DNA of 18,589 nt, taken from the NCBI GenBank assembly GCA_031279915.1, contig JAITHO010000133.1:1-18589 (forward strand). Direction: 5' to 3'. A program made the position numbers and the translations under genes. Position 1 is the stretch's first letter. Each line of letters opens with the position of its first letter. This document shows positions 1 through 8,071 of the stretch, piece after piece. Under the pieces are notes generated by a model. The model was not told the DNA's origin and made no database searches. It worked only from the letters and a program-made list of their open reading frames with translations. Source of the DNA: Tannerellaceae bacterium. GTDB taxonomy: Bacteria; Bacteroidota; Bacteroidia; Bacteroidales; Tannerellaceae.

Positions 1-54
1 AAGCCCTCCGTATCCCGAATCAAATATTCCTATAAAACCGGGCAAATTCAATAT

Positions 55-558
55 CTATTTGAGCCCTAATTTAGCTTTTACGAAAGGAGTTGCGTCAACG
101 GCTGTGGCTCCGGTGTAGAGAAAGAGGGCGGGTTCCATGCTTAAGATGTAGGTATATCCTTTTTCGTCGCCTACGTCTTTAATTGCTTTCAATACTTTTT
201 CTTGAACCGGCTGTATCAGCTTTTGTCTTTTTTCCGGAACATCTTTTTGTGCAAGTTCATACAAACTGCTGAGGCGTTCCTGTATGTCTTGTATTTCTTG
301 CTGGCGGCGGAGTTTGATGTTTTCGGTAAGAGAGTCTTGCTGGGCAACGTAGTCCATGTATTTTTTCTGATAGTCGCCTTGCATGAGTTCCAGCTCTTTT
401 TGATATTCTTCAGTAATCTTGGCCATTTCTTTTTCAACGTTTGGGATTTCGGGCATAGCCAGTAAAACTTCCTGGAAATTCACGTGGGCGATTTTTATTT
501 CCTGGGCAAATAATATGCCTGGTAGGATCATGAACAATGAGATAATTAGCTTCTTCAT
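55..558 (-). CDS. OmpH/Skp family periplasmic chaperone (distal copy)
   Basis: A 167-residue protein of the OmpH/Skp family, whose members are periplasmic coiled-coil trimers that carry unfolded outer-membrane proteins to the BAM complex. The start at 558 puts a signal peptide at the N-terminus (MKKLIISLFMILPGILFAQ). It is followed by the family's opening strand (KIAHVNFQEVL), a charged Gln/Glu/Lys-rich helical stretch at about residues 35-120, and a short C-terminal strand region. An in-frame ATG 51 nt upstream would bury the signal peptide and is not used here. This is the last gene seen in the leftward bamA block, 61 nt after a second OmpH gene. Paired ompH genes after bamA are common in Bacteroidetes. 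The family call is firm; the choice of clients is inference. Confidence 0.9.
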   Translation of the reverse strand: MKKLIISLFMILPGILFAQEIKIAHVNFQEVLLAMPEIPNVEKEMAKITEEYQKELELMQGDYQKKYMDYVAQQDSLTENIKLRRQQEIQDIQERLSSLYELAQKDVPEKRQKLIQPVQEKVLKAIKDVGDEKGYTYILSMEPALFLYTGATAVDATPFVKAKLGLK

Positions 559-606
559 TTTTTTGGAATAATATAAAGTTTTATTAGTAATAGTTGTGAA
601 AGTGCA

Positions 607-614
607 CAAAGTTA
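607..614 (-). promoter_or_regulatory. Possible internal promoter (-7 element) for the distal ompH
   Basis: On the minus strand this reads TAACTTTG, matching the Bacteroidetes -7 consensus TAnnTTTG. It lies between the two ompH genes, about 50 nt before the start at 558. No clear -33 TTG is present at the expected distance, so it is a weak candidate. Confidence 0.3.
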
Positions 615-619
615 GATAT

Positions 620-1135
620 TTATTTCGAATAGCCTAATTTGCGCAGGACGTCGTTGCTTATGTCTATTTTAGGCGAAGCGTAAAAGATGCTCATAGCGGA
701 TGGTCGGTCGACAACAACTTGGTAGTTGTTGCTTTCGGCAATTTCTTTTACAGCTGTATAGATTTCATCTTGTATGGGCTTCATTAGGCTTTCGCGTTTC
801 TTGTAGAGTTCTCCTTCCGGGCCAAAGTATTTGCGTTTTAGTTCCTGGGCTGCTTGTTCCTTTTTTACTATTGCTTCTTCGCGCTTGGTTTTCATTTCGG
901 GGGAGAGGAATACAAGTTCGCTTTGATAACTTTTGTACATGTTTTGTGCTTCTTGCTGAAGCGCTTCTACTTCGTTTTGCCATTTCTTGGAGACTTGGTT
1001 CAACTGTTCGTTCGTCATTTCATAGGCGGGAATATTCTTTAAGATATATTCCATGTTAATAAGGGCGAACTTCTGTGCTTCTGCTGCCATTGTGCAGAGG
1101 AATGTTAGAGTCAATAAGGCAATTATTTTTTTCAT
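620..1135 (-). CDS. OmpH/Skp family periplasmic chaperone (proximal copy)
   Basis: A 171-residue OmpH/Skp-type protein. Residues 1-20 form a signal peptide ending in AEAQ. Then comes the conserved opening strand (KFALINMEYIL), a long coiled-coil section rich in Gln, Glu and Lys at about residues 40-125, and a C-terminal part with NNYQVVVDRPSAMSIFYA. The last is typical of the family, in which the small beta core closes the tentacle-like helices. It sits 83 nt downstream of bamA, so chaperone and insertase are probably made together. It is clearly diverged from the neighbouring distal copy, so the pair is an old duplication. Which copy serves which client cannot be told from sequence. Confidence 0.9.
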   Translation of the reverse strand: MKKIIALLTLTFLCTMAAEAQKFALINMEYILKNIPAYEMTNEQLNQVSKKWQNEVEALQQEAQNMYKSYQSELVFLSPEMKTKREEAIVKKEQAAQELKRKYFGPEGELYKKRESLMKPIQDEIYTAVKEIAESNNYQVVVDRPSAMSIFYASPKIDISNDVLRKLGYSK

Positions 1136-1169
1136 ATTCTTTTGTGTTTAAAAGTTTATATTACTAAGA

Positions 1170-1189
1170 CTGCAATTGTCTGCAATTGT
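1170..1189. repeat. Two direct copies of a 10-nt repeat in the bamA-ompH gap
   Basis: CTGCAATTGT occurs twice in tandem between the bamA stop and the ompH start. Each copy contains the palindrome CAATTG. It may be a chance duplication or a small regulatory site in the operon's internal leader. Confidence 0.5.
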
Positions 1190-1218
1190 TTATGAGGGGG
1201 AGGACTAAATAGTGTTAA

Positions 1219-3936
1219 TCAAAACTCTTGTCCGATGATGAAGTGGAACTGGCTTCCTCCGCGCTGGCTCCTTCGATCGGGAGTGTCAAAGCCGTATCCC
1301 CAGTCGATACCCATTAGTCCAATCATCGGAAGGAATATACGTACTCCGACTCCGGCGGAACGCTTGAGGGCAAACGGATTAAAGTCCTTCAGGCGAAGCC
1401 ATGCATTTCCGGCTTCGACGAAGGCAAGTCCGTAGATCGTTGATGATGGTTCGAGCAGGAATGGGTAGCGTAGCTCCATGCTGAGGCGCGAATAGGCAAA
1501 TCCGTAGTCATACGAGCCGCCGGCAATGCTACCGTTCTCGTATCCGCGAAGGCCTATTGTTTCATAGCCCATTCCGCCCGTGTAGCCGGTCATACCGTCG
1601 CCGCCCATGTAGAACAATTCAAATGGGGAGAGCTTGTTGGGATTATAGTGTCCGACAAAGCCATATTCTACGCGCGTCATCAATACGGGCGTCCGCTTGA
1701 CGCTTTCGAGGGGCAATAGCGGCGAGAATACTTTGGCTTTGAATTTCCACTTATGGTACTCAAGCATCCTATATCTGGTTTGCGCATCTTTGTCGGTATT
1801 GCCAAGCGATGCATAGTCTATGCCGTCAAAGAGCGAATATGGAGGTGTAGCGCTAACCGAGAAGGTAAACTGCGATCCTCTACGGGTATATAATGGGTTG
1901 TCGATAGAGCTGCGTTGAAGCAAGAACTCCAGGTTTATGTTATGGCTCGATCCATTTGGATATCCGAAGTAATTCCAATTGCGGAGCATATACATTTGAT
2001 AGTTTAGCGATACCATGAACTGGAAAAAGTCGTCGGGCCAGTTCAAGCGTTTGCCATAACCAACCGACCCTCCAAGCATCATGATATACGTGTTCGGGTC
2101 GTAGGCATTTTCGTACATGTTACTATAATCGTAGCCTCCATATCCTCCATAACCCCCATATCCGCCGCCATATCCACCGTAGCCGGGATAATAACCGCCT
2201 CCGTAATATGGATAGGATGCCATGCTCTGGCTGTAATAATCTTGGTTCACTCCGGTTTGCTTCATGAAGTAGAGGCTTACGTTCAATGCATTCGGACGCT
2301 TGCCGCCAAACCATGGATCCATGAATGATATGTTGTACGATTGATAGTAGCGTCCGTTCGTCTGTCCGCTTAATATGAGCGTTTGACCTTCGCCTTGCGG
2401 AATAATTCCGCCTTTGTAGGAACTTGGATACAGCAGATTCTTAACCGAAAAGTTCGTGAACTTCAGGCTCAGCTTGCCTATCACTCCCGTCTGCCCCCAG
2501 CCTGCTGCGAACTCTACCTGGTCGCTGGCTTTGGAAACTAACGGAAACTGTATGTCGACCGTTCCGTTCTCTGGATTTGGGATAGGCACCGGATTCATGT
2601 TCTCCGGATCGAAATGCCCCATCTGGGCCAACTCGCGAATGGAGCGGATCAAGGCGTCGCGATTGAATAACTCGCCTGGTTTGACGCGCAATTCGCGGCG
2701 GATGATGTCTTCATAGAGCCTGTCGTTGCCTTCGATTATTATACGGTTGATCGTTGCCTGCGGGCCTTCCTGGATTCGGATTTCGAGGGAGATAGAGTCG
2801 TTTTCGGCCTCAACTTCAACGGGGTCGGCATTGAAGAAGAGATAGCCGTTGTTCATGTAAAGATTGGCTACGGCGTCGTCATTGGTCATCAAGTGCTCGT
2901 TGAGTTTCTTTTGATTATATATGTCGCCGGGCTTCATTTGCAACAATAGCTCCAAATATTCTGTTGGATAATGAGTATTGCCAACGAAGTTTATATTCTT
3001 GAGATAATACTTCTGACCTTCATCCACGGTGAGGTATATTGCTATGCGCTTCTCATTAATATTTACTATGCTGTCTGAAACTAAAGTGGCATCGCGGTAG
3101 CCGTATTCGTTGTATTTGTCGATGAGGAGTTTCTTGTCGTTTTCGTATTCTTCGGAGGTAAACTTCTTTGTGCTGAAGATTTCGAGAACGCTTGTTACCA
3201 ATCTGCGCTTCAAGGAGAATGTTTCGTTGGTTTTCTTCATGGCTTTTTTGAGTTGCTTCTCGTTGAGCGCCTCGTTGCCTATAAACACTATTCTGTCGAT
3301 CTTGGTTTTTTCGTTTTTGTCGATATTAATGTCGACTATCACTTCTCCTTCGCGCGACAGATCGTCTTTTTGCGTGATATCTACGTCTATGTTTTTGAAT
3401 CCCTTTCCGTCGAAATATTTTTGGATAAGGGTTTTTGCGCGGTCCATTAAATTGGGGGTCATTTGATAACCGCGTCTGAATCCGAGGCGAGCTTCAAGTT
3501 CTTCGCGTTCGCTTTTCTTGATTCCGTTATAATTCACCTGCGATATGCGGGGGCGTTGCTTCAGATTGATCTCAAGCCATATTTGAGTCCCATCTATCTT
3601 TGTTGCTAGTATTTGAGGGTCGTAAAAGAGTCCGTGACGGTCAATTCTCTTTATCGCTGCCGTGATTTCTTCGCCGGGAATCGATACTACATCGCCAACG
3701 GATAAGCCCGTTATCCCAATTATCGTGAAATCCTCGTACAGCTCTTTCTTCACTCCCGAAACGCTTATTCCGGCTATCTGATACTTATGCGCGGCTAGCG
3801 AATACGAGATCACCGGAACGACCTTATCCTGCTCTGTGCGAATCGTGTCGACCGGCTCTTGAGCAAATGTTGCAAAGGCAAATCCTAAAGGAATAACACA
3901 CGCTACTAATTTATGATTCAAATTTCTCACCGTCAT
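1219..3936 (-). CDS. bamA: Outer-membrane protein assembly factor BamA
   Basis: A 905-residue Omp85 protein, the core subunit of the BAM complex, which folds beta-barrel proteins into the outer membrane. A signal peptide ends near residue 25 (FATFAQ). A series of POTRA domains follows to about residue 470, recognisable from repeated G-rich turns such as VNYNGIKKSE, IVFIGNEALNE, INFVGNTHYP and IIIEGNDRLYE. The C-terminal half is the 16-strand barrel. It contains the Omp85 loop-6 motif as LRGYENGS near residue 795 and ends in a terminal aromatic (IIGQEF), as expected of a barrel. The start codon overlaps the uppS stop by 4 nt (ATGA), implying translational coupling. The barrel carries an unusual Gly/Tyr-rich loop at residues 575-602. 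Confidence 0.97.
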   Translation of the reverse strand: MTVRNLNHKLVACVIPLGFAFATFAQEPVDTIRTEQDKVVPVISYSLAAHKYQIAGISVSGVKKELYEDFTIIGITGLSVGDVVSIPGEEITAAIKRIDRHGLFYDPQILATKIDGTQIWLEINLKQRPRISQVNYNGIKKSEREELEARLGFRRGYQMTPNLMDRAKTLIQKYFDGKGFKNIDVDITQKDDLSREGEVIVDINIDKNEKTKIDRIVFIGNEALNEKQLKKAMKKTNETFSLKRRLVTSVLEIFSTKKFTSEEYENDKKLLIDKYNEYGYRDATLVSDSIVNINEKRIAIYLTVDEGQKYYLKNINFVGNTHYPTEYLELLLQMKPGDIYNQKKLNEHLMTNDDAVANLYMNNGYLFFNADPVEVEAENDSISLEIRIQEGPQATINRIIIEGNDRLYEDIIRRELRVKPGELFNRDALIRSIRELAQMGHFDPENMNPVPIPNPENGTVDIQFPLVSKASDQVEFAAGWGQTGVIGKLSLKFTNFSVKNLLYPSSYKGGIIPQGEGQTLILSGQTNGRYYQSYNISFMDPWFGGKRPNALNVSLYFMKQTGVNQDYYSQSMASYPYYGGGYYPGYGGYGGGYGGYGGYGGYDYSNMYENAYDPNTYIMMLGGSVGYGKRLNWPDDFFQFMVSLNYQMYMLRNWNYFGYPNGSSHNINLEFLLQRSSIDNPLYTRRGSQFTFSVSATPPYSLFDGIDYASLGNTDKDAQTRYRMLEYHKWKFKAKVFSPLLPLESVKRTPVLMTRVEYGFVGHYNPNKLSPFELFYMGGDGMTGYTGGMGYETIGLRGYENGSIAGGSYDYGFAYSRLSMELRYPFLLEPSSTIYGLAFVEAGNAWLRLKDFNPFALKRSAGVGVRIFLPMIGLMGIDWGYGFDTPDRRSQRGGSQFHFIIGQEF
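2131..2214 (-). repeat. Gly/Tyr-rich repeat segment inside the bamA barrel
   Basis: This stretch encodes residues 575-602 of BamA, built almost only of Gly and Tyr with two Pro, with repeated GGY triplets such as GGYGGYGGY. At the DNA level it is a run of closely related 9-12 nt units, a form prone to length change by slippage. It lies between predicted barrel strands, so it is probably an exposed loop; the surface position is inferred. Confidence 0.8.
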
Positions 3937-4355
3937 CGTTTTTTGAGATTTAGTTGCTCGCTTGTTTTGCCGAAACGCCGTTCGCGCTGCTGATAATACA
4001 ATATTGCTTCATATAGTTGTTGCTCTTTAAAGTCGGGCCAAAAAATATCGGTGAAATAGAGCTCTGAGTTCGACATCTGCCACAACCGAATATCACTGAT
4101 CCTCTGTTTGCCTGCGGTTCGGATCAATGAATCCGGATCGGGGATGTTTTTCGTACATAAGCGCTCCGAAATTCTTTGATCGCTTATGCGGGAGGCTTGC
4201 AAGGCTTCTATGGTTTTCTGCACGGATGCAACGCCGTCCTGATGTTCAAAGCTGCGATCTTGGCTCTGCGATTTGGCCCATCTGCCGCTGCCGTTCTTTA
4301 TTATGGATATATGCGCGGGTATGGGATTTGATTTTATTTCGTTTATCGGCGACAT
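3933..4355 (-). CDS. Internally deleted isoprenyl transferase (UppS) remnant, probably inactive
   Basis: The 140-residue product matches both ends of undecaprenyl diphosphate synthase but not its middle; the family is usually about 245 residues. The N-terminal part has HISIIKNGSGRWAK, where active enzymes have an IIMDGNGRWAK-type motif, so the catalytic Asp is Asn. The C-terminal part keeps NIPDPDSLIRT, the downstream QR, SELYFTDIFWPDF and RERRFGKTSEQ. The usual GGE after LIRT is AGK here. About 100 residues between EALQAS and RISDQRIS are absent, including the region normally holding the FSTENW motif. The frame stays open. The start at 4355 is 25 nt after the porG stop and agrees with the family N-terminus. 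The stop overlaps the bamA start, so translation here may still serve bamA. It is probably a pseudogene kept in frame; cell-wall lipid carrier synthesis would need an intact uppS elsewhere. Confidence 0.85.
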   Translation of the reverse strand: MSPINEIKSNPIPAHISIIKNGSGRWAKSQSQDRSFEHQDGVASVQKTIEALQASRISDQRISERLCTKNIPDPDSLIRTAGKQRISDIRLWQMSNSELYFTDIFWPDFKEQQLYEAILYYQQRERRFGKTSEQLNLKKR

Positions 4356-4380
4356 GCGTTCTTTGCTGTTGTTTTGTTCT

Positions 4381-5079
4381 TTATTTGTCTGATGTATACC
4401 GGTTATTGCATGTTCCGCAGCGTAAGCCGAAGTCCCACGACACGAACAGCAGCACAAACGAATACCAGTCTTGATTTTTCCATCCGCCGCTCTCAATTCC
4501 GTAGGGAGCGTTCAGCGATGCGCTGTCGAAGTTGTCGCCAAATAGCTTCCGCATCGAAAATTCCATCCCGAGGTTGATTCTGTTCCAGATCTTATATTTC
4601 AGGCCTGCTCCCATGGGGATGTTTATTCCTGCAAAGGTTTCGCCGCCTCCGGGAGCCAGGGTGGCTCCGAGTCCGATGAATATGTATGGGGTGAAGCGCT
4701 GTGCGTTCAGGTATGCGAATTTGTCGCTGTATGGGAAGAAGTTAAATTCCATCTGCCCGCCTATATCGAACAGGTTCCGTGTGAATGATGTTTGGGCTGG
4801 GATCGGAAAGGCGTTGCTGCCGCCAACTGTGGTTCCGGATACTTGCCCCCACATCAAATCGGCTTTCACGGCCCAGCGCAGGTTATAATTGTAGCGAAAT
4901 ACGCTCCCGAAGGATGGATGAATGGAGGCAAACAAGCGGTTCTTATTTGCATCGCCCATATAAAATGAACCGCCTGTCATGCCTCCAATTTCGTATTTAT
5001 ATTCCTGTGCGCGAAGGCTTGACATCAAACTCACCGTCAGGGCGATCATGCATACTGGTTTGTGGGGTACCGAAACCAT
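4381..5079 (-). CDS. porG: PorG-like outer-membrane protein (DUF6089 family)
   Basis: A 232-residue predicted outer-membrane beta-barrel resembling PorG/DUF6089 proteins, which are linked to the type IX secretion system through the PorK/PorN ring in Porphyromonas gingivalis. Starting at 5079 gives a signal peptide ending in SLRAQ. After it comes the family opening (YEIGGMTGGSFYMGDANKN) and alternating hydrophobic strands rich in Gly, Tyr and Phe. These include FTPYIFIGLGATLAPGG and the late WYSFVLLFVSWDFGLRCG. The start used avoids overlap with the upstream gene, whose stop lies 17 nt away; a longer frame to 5130 would overlap it. Placement directly before uppS and bamA is the common Bacteroidales order. 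Whether this organism has a working T9SS cannot be seen here. Confidence 0.8.
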   Translation of the reverse strand: MVSVPHKPVCMIALTVSLMSSLRAQEYKYEIGGMTGGSFYMGDANKNRLFASIHPSFGSVFRYNYNLRWAVKADLMWGQVSGTTVGGSNAFPIPAQTSFTRNLFDIGGQMEFNFFPYSDKFAYLNAQRFTPYIFIGLGATLAPGGGETFAGINIPMGAGLKYKIWNRINLGMEFSMRKLFGDNFDSASLNAPYGIESGGWKNQDWYSFVLLFVSWDFGLRCGTCNNRYTSDK

Positions 5080-5096
5080 TTTCTGATTATCTATTC

Positions 5097-6434
5097 TCAA
5101 AAAAGCAGCCGATTTATATGCCCGCGCCATATCTCATCGAGATGCTGGCTGCCGATTCCGGTTTTGCCGCCGAACAGGTATAGATGGCCTGCAAATGTTG
5201 CTGCCGAGGCGTTTGCGCGGGGAGTGTATTCGTCGGGGAATGCTATCATGCTGTCGCGCGAGCTCCAGCTTATGCCGTTGTCGGGCGAGAGGTATATTGT
5301 TCTGTCAACTGTGCCGTCGGGGCCGAATCCGCCTGTCAGATACAGCATGTTGTCGTATCGAACTAGGATGGGGCTTTCGCGTTCGATGACGGAACGGAAT
5401 TTCTCGCGTGTTAGCTGCGCCCATTGCGTGCCGTTCGAGGTGCCCCAGATGGAGCTTGCCAAACGGTTTTGACGGTCGCGTCCGCCGCCTGCCAGCAGGT
5501 ATTCGAAGCCCATCTGCTCGTATTGCGAGGTGGCGAAGTTTTTCTGCGGAAAGTTGTCGGGAACGGCTTCGCCTTGCATCCATTGGCCGGCCTTGTTCAT
5601 CGCCCCAAAATATTCCTGACCATCGCTTTCGATGATTGCGGCCAGGAGTTCGGGCTTGTTCTTGTCGGCTTTCAATGTGCCCAGAAGGGCTTTCACCGGA
5701 GGGGCTTCGGCGATTTGGCTCCATGAGGCGCCGTCGGCGGAGGTATAGAGCTGGTTGTTGGCCAGGGCGTAGGATCTTCCTGAGGGTAATGCGCTGATTT
5801 GGTCGAGAATGGCATCGGCGGGGAGGCCTTGCAGCTCTGCGGGAGCCCAAACATTGGCCGGCCATGCGGAGGTGAAGCGTCGGAGGCCGTCGGGGCTTTT
5901 GGTATACATTATTAACTGTCCTGCGGTTTCGAGCGTTTTCATTTCCTGGGGAGCGAAGCCGGTAAGGGGCTTGAGATATTGTTCCCAGATCATTGTATCG
6001 GGCTGAACTTGATGGATATTAACTGTGGCGGTATATGTCTTCTTGCTTATTCCGTCGTATGCGTAGGTGATGAATTGTACGGGGCGGGAGAAGTCGAGCG
6101 AGTCGCTTCCGTTCCAAACTATGGTTGAGTCGCCCAGGGCTTCTTGCTTTACCTGAACTCCGCTTGAGCCTGACCTGTACGTAATGCTGCAAATTACTTT
6201 CTCAATTATCGTGCCGTAGGGCAGGGAGTCCATGTTAAATATGTGTCCGTTTATCTGGTCAATTGTAAATTTAAGCGTTCCGAGCGATGTGATGGAATCA
6301 TGGGACAAAACAAAGGACGCTATCTGAGCATCCTTGTATGCTGAAACATCTGTTTCGTCATTGCCTCCCAGGCAGGAGGGAATCAACATCACGACGAAAC
6401 TCATCAGCGCTAACATTGCAAGATTTTTCTTCAT
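5097..6434 (-). CDS. DUF6242-type lipoprotein with propeller-like C-terminal part
   Basis: A 445-residue lipoprotein. Starting at 6434 gives a signal peptide with lipobox LIPSC and the lipidated Cys at residue 21. The residues after Cys (LGGNDETD) are acidic, loosely like lipoprotein export signals described in Bacteroidetes, so surface display is possible. Residues about 30-145 form an immunoglobulin-like N-terminal domain (DAQIASFVLSHDSI, VICSITYRSG, ITYAYDGISKKTYTATVNI) like that of DUF6242 proteins. The rest has repeated short motifs (LADKNKP-type turns, LAGGGRDRQ, YLTGGFG, LYLFGGKTG) that suggest a Kelch-like beta-propeller. A TAnnTTTG element 34 nt upstream supports this start over a longer frame to 6503 that would run into ribD. 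The function is not known. Confidence 0.8.
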   Translation of the reverse strand: MKKNLAMLALMSFVVMLIPSCLGGNDETDVSAYKDAQIASFVLSHDSITSLGTLKFTIDQINGHIFNMDSLPYGTIIEKVICSITYRSGSSGVQVKQEALGDSTIVWNGSDSLDFSRPVQFITYAYDGISKKTYTATVNIHQVQPDTMIWEQYLKPLTGFAPQEMKTLETAGQLIMYTKSPDGLRRFTSAWPANVWAPAELQGLPADAILDQISALPSGRSYALANNQLYTSADGASWSQIAEAPPVKALLGTLKADKNKPELLAAIIESDGQEYFGAMNKAGQWMQGEAVPDNFPQKNFATSQYEQMGFEYLLAGGGRDRQNRLASSIWGTSNGTQWAQLTREKFRSVIERESPILVRYDNMLYLTGGFGPDGTVDRTIYLSPDNGISWSSRDSMIAFPDEYTPRANASAATFAGHLYLFGGKTGIGSQHLDEIWRGHINRLLF

Positions 6435-6467
6435 TCTTTGATATATATAAGTCTGAAAATCGGGAGA

Positions 6468-6475
6468 CAAATATA
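6468..6475 (-). promoter_or_regulatory. Possible promoter (-7 element) before the DUF6242 lipoprotein gene
   Basis: The minus strand reads TATATTTG, a full match to TAnnTTTG, in the 50-nt gap between ribD and the lipoprotein gene. It would start transcription about 25 nt before the ATG at 6434 and could drive the whole porG-bamA-ompH block independently of ribD. No convincing -33 TTG was found. Confidence 0.35.
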
Positions 6476-6484
6476 AAAACATTT

Positions 6485-7507
6485 TTATATTCCTTTTGCC
6501 CATGTCCTGATATTTATATTTGTTTCACACTTTAGGGATGGGCCGCGCACGCCGTCTCCAAGCCGTAGAGGGGTTGTTTCGACTTGGATTTCGTCCCACA
6601 GGCCTTCGGACATGAAGGATTCGAGCAGGCTGGCGCCGCCTTCAACGATGAGCGACAGTAGCCGCCTCTGGTATAGGTTGTCAAGGACTTGCGCCAGGGT
6701 GTTGCGTCCAAATTCGATTTGTACGAACTCGAGATTGGGTTTGGAGGCTGATGGTTGTTCGGTGAAGACGATGGTGGGCAGCGATCCGTCGAGGATTCTG
6801 TGCGTGGGCGGGATGCGGAGGTGGCGGTCGAGAGTGATCCTCAGCGGCGAGGTTCCGGCCCAGCGGCGTACTGTGAGGGCGGGATTGTCGAGGATGGCGG
6901 TGCGCGTCCCAACCATTATTGCTGCCGCTTCGGCTCGCTTGCGATGAACGGCCTGGAGGCTTCGCTCGGAGGATAATACGAGGGGCTGCTCCTTGAAGCT
7001 GCTGCGATTTCGATCGATAAATCCATCGGAGCTTTGGGCCCATTTCAGATAAATGTATGGCCGCTTGAGTGTGTGAAATGTAATGAATTCGCGGTTTAAT
7101 TCTATGGCTTCGTCTTCCAAAATGCCGCTGACTACCTCTACGCCGCCTGCTCTAAGCATGGCGATTCCGCGTCCGGATACTTCGGGGAATGGGTCTTGGC
7201 AGCCGATCACTGTTTTTGGAATTTTTTTGTCGATAATGAGCGCGGCGCAGGGAGGGGTTTGTCCGTAATGCGAACAAGGCTCCAGGTTGACGTAAAGGGT
7301 CGATTCTTTTAGTAAACTCTGATCGCCCACGGATTTTATGGCCATCACCTCGGCATGTTCGCTTCCGTAGCGTCGATGATAGCCTTCGCCTATGACCTTG
7401 CCCCTGTGCACAACAACGGCGCCCACCATTGGGTTGGGGCTTGTTCGTCCGGCTCCGTGGCGGGCCAGCGCGAGGCATCTTTGCATATAAATTTGGTCGG
7501 AAAGCAT
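6485..7507 (-). CDS. ribD: Bifunctional riboflavin biosynthesis deaminase/reductase RibD
   Basis: A 340-residue RibD, which carries out the deaminase and reductase steps after GTP cyclohydrolase II in riboflavin synthesis. The N-terminal cytidine-deaminase-like domain has the zinc site HAE (His51, catalytic Glu53) and PCSHYGQTPPC (Cys78 and Cys87). The substrate loop TSPNPMVGAVVV is at residues 22-33. The C-terminal reductase domain starts near residue 145 (RPYIYLKWAQSSDGFIDRN) and includes IVEGGASLLESF near the end. Length and domain order are normal. The start at 7507 is preferred over an in-frame ATG at 7591 because a TATCTTTG promoter element lies between them and family members begin close to this Met. 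No other riboflavin gene is in the window. Confidence 0.93.
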   Translation of the reverse strand: MLSDQIYMQRCLALARHGAGRTSPNPMVGAVVVHRGKVIGEGYHRRYGSEHAEVMAIKSVGDQSLLKESTLYVNLEPCSHYGQTPPCAALIIDKKIPKTVIGCQDPFPEVSGRGIAMLRAGGVEVVSGILEDEAIELNREFITFHTLKRPYIYLKWAQSSDGFIDRNRSSFKEQPLVLSSERSLQAVHRKRAEAAAIMVGTRTAILDNPALTVRRWAGTSPLRITLDRHLRIPPTHRILDGSLPTIVFTEQPSASKPNLEFVQIEFGRNTLAQVLDNLYQRRLLSLIVEGGASLLESFMSEGLWDEIQVETTPLRLGDGVRGPSLKCETNINIRTWAKGI

Positions 7508-7527
7508 TTCTGCGGCTTTTTTTCGGG

Positions 7528-7555
7528 CAAAGATAATCCGATGCGGCTTTCCAAA
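7528..7555 (-). promoter_or_regulatory. Predicted ribD promoter
   Basis: On the minus strand TTTG (7555-7552) is followed after 16 nt by TATCTTTG (7535-7528), an exact match to the Bacteroidetes -7 consensus TAnnTTTG. The spacer is a little shorter than the usual 19-21 nt. Transcription would begin near 7521, giving a short leader before the ATG at 7507. Confidence 0.45.
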
Positions 7556-7619
7556 CGAATCAGGGCTATGCCGTATCTTTTTTTGAGGCATGTAAACCCC
7601 GCTCCTCCCTAATTTTTCC

Positions 7620-7643
7620 CCTATACATTATATATATATGTAA
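7620..7643. other. AT-rich near-palindrome, also found before malQ
   Basis: The element runs CCCTATA, then CATTATATATATATGTA, then AG. A very similar element lies at 17408-17432 directly before the malQ start. Copies of CCTAATTTTT flank it at about 7608 and 7649. The rest of 7556-7680 shows no gene, RNA or clear terminator. Confidence 0.35.
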
Positions 7644-8071
7644 GAAGCCCTAATTTTTTTTCGGTTTACCCCCATTTACACGTTTAGATTGTCTGTGAAA
7701 TCGCCGTGGAGAAAAAACACGTTTAGATTGTCTGTGAAATGGCCGTGGAGAAAAAACACGTTTAGATTGTCCGTGAAATCGCCGTGGAGAAAAAAACACG
7801 TTTAGATTGTCCGTGAAATCGCCGTGGCGAAAAATAAGCGTTTAGATTTCTTGCGAAAGCTCCGTCGAGAAAAATAAACGTTTAGATTTCTTGCGAAAGC
7901 TCCGTGGCGAAAATTCAATCGTTTAGATTTCTTGCGAAAGTGTTTTCGGGAAAAATAAACGCTTAGTTGGTTTGTGAAACAGACGTCGGCCCCGAAACAT
8001 CGCTTAGATGGTTTACAAAACACAGCGGAGCCAATATACCGTGAAGATTGTATAGTCGGCGAGCCGTCGGC

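Noticed and set aside
4356..4496. Longer N-terminus for the UppS remnant, starting at 4496
   Set aside because: The extra 47 residues are Cys- and Arg-rich, overlap the end of porG in another frame and do not resemble UppS; the start at 4355 matches the family.
5305..5865. 186-codon open frame on the minus strand inside the DUF6242 gene
   Set aside because: It lies on the same strand in another frame within a gene with clear lipoprotein and family features; its Arg/Pro-rich content is typical of a shadow frame.
7620..7643. dif site for XerC/XerD
   Set aside because: The AT-rich near-palindrome lacks recognisable XerC and XerD arms, and a second copy exists at 17408-17432.
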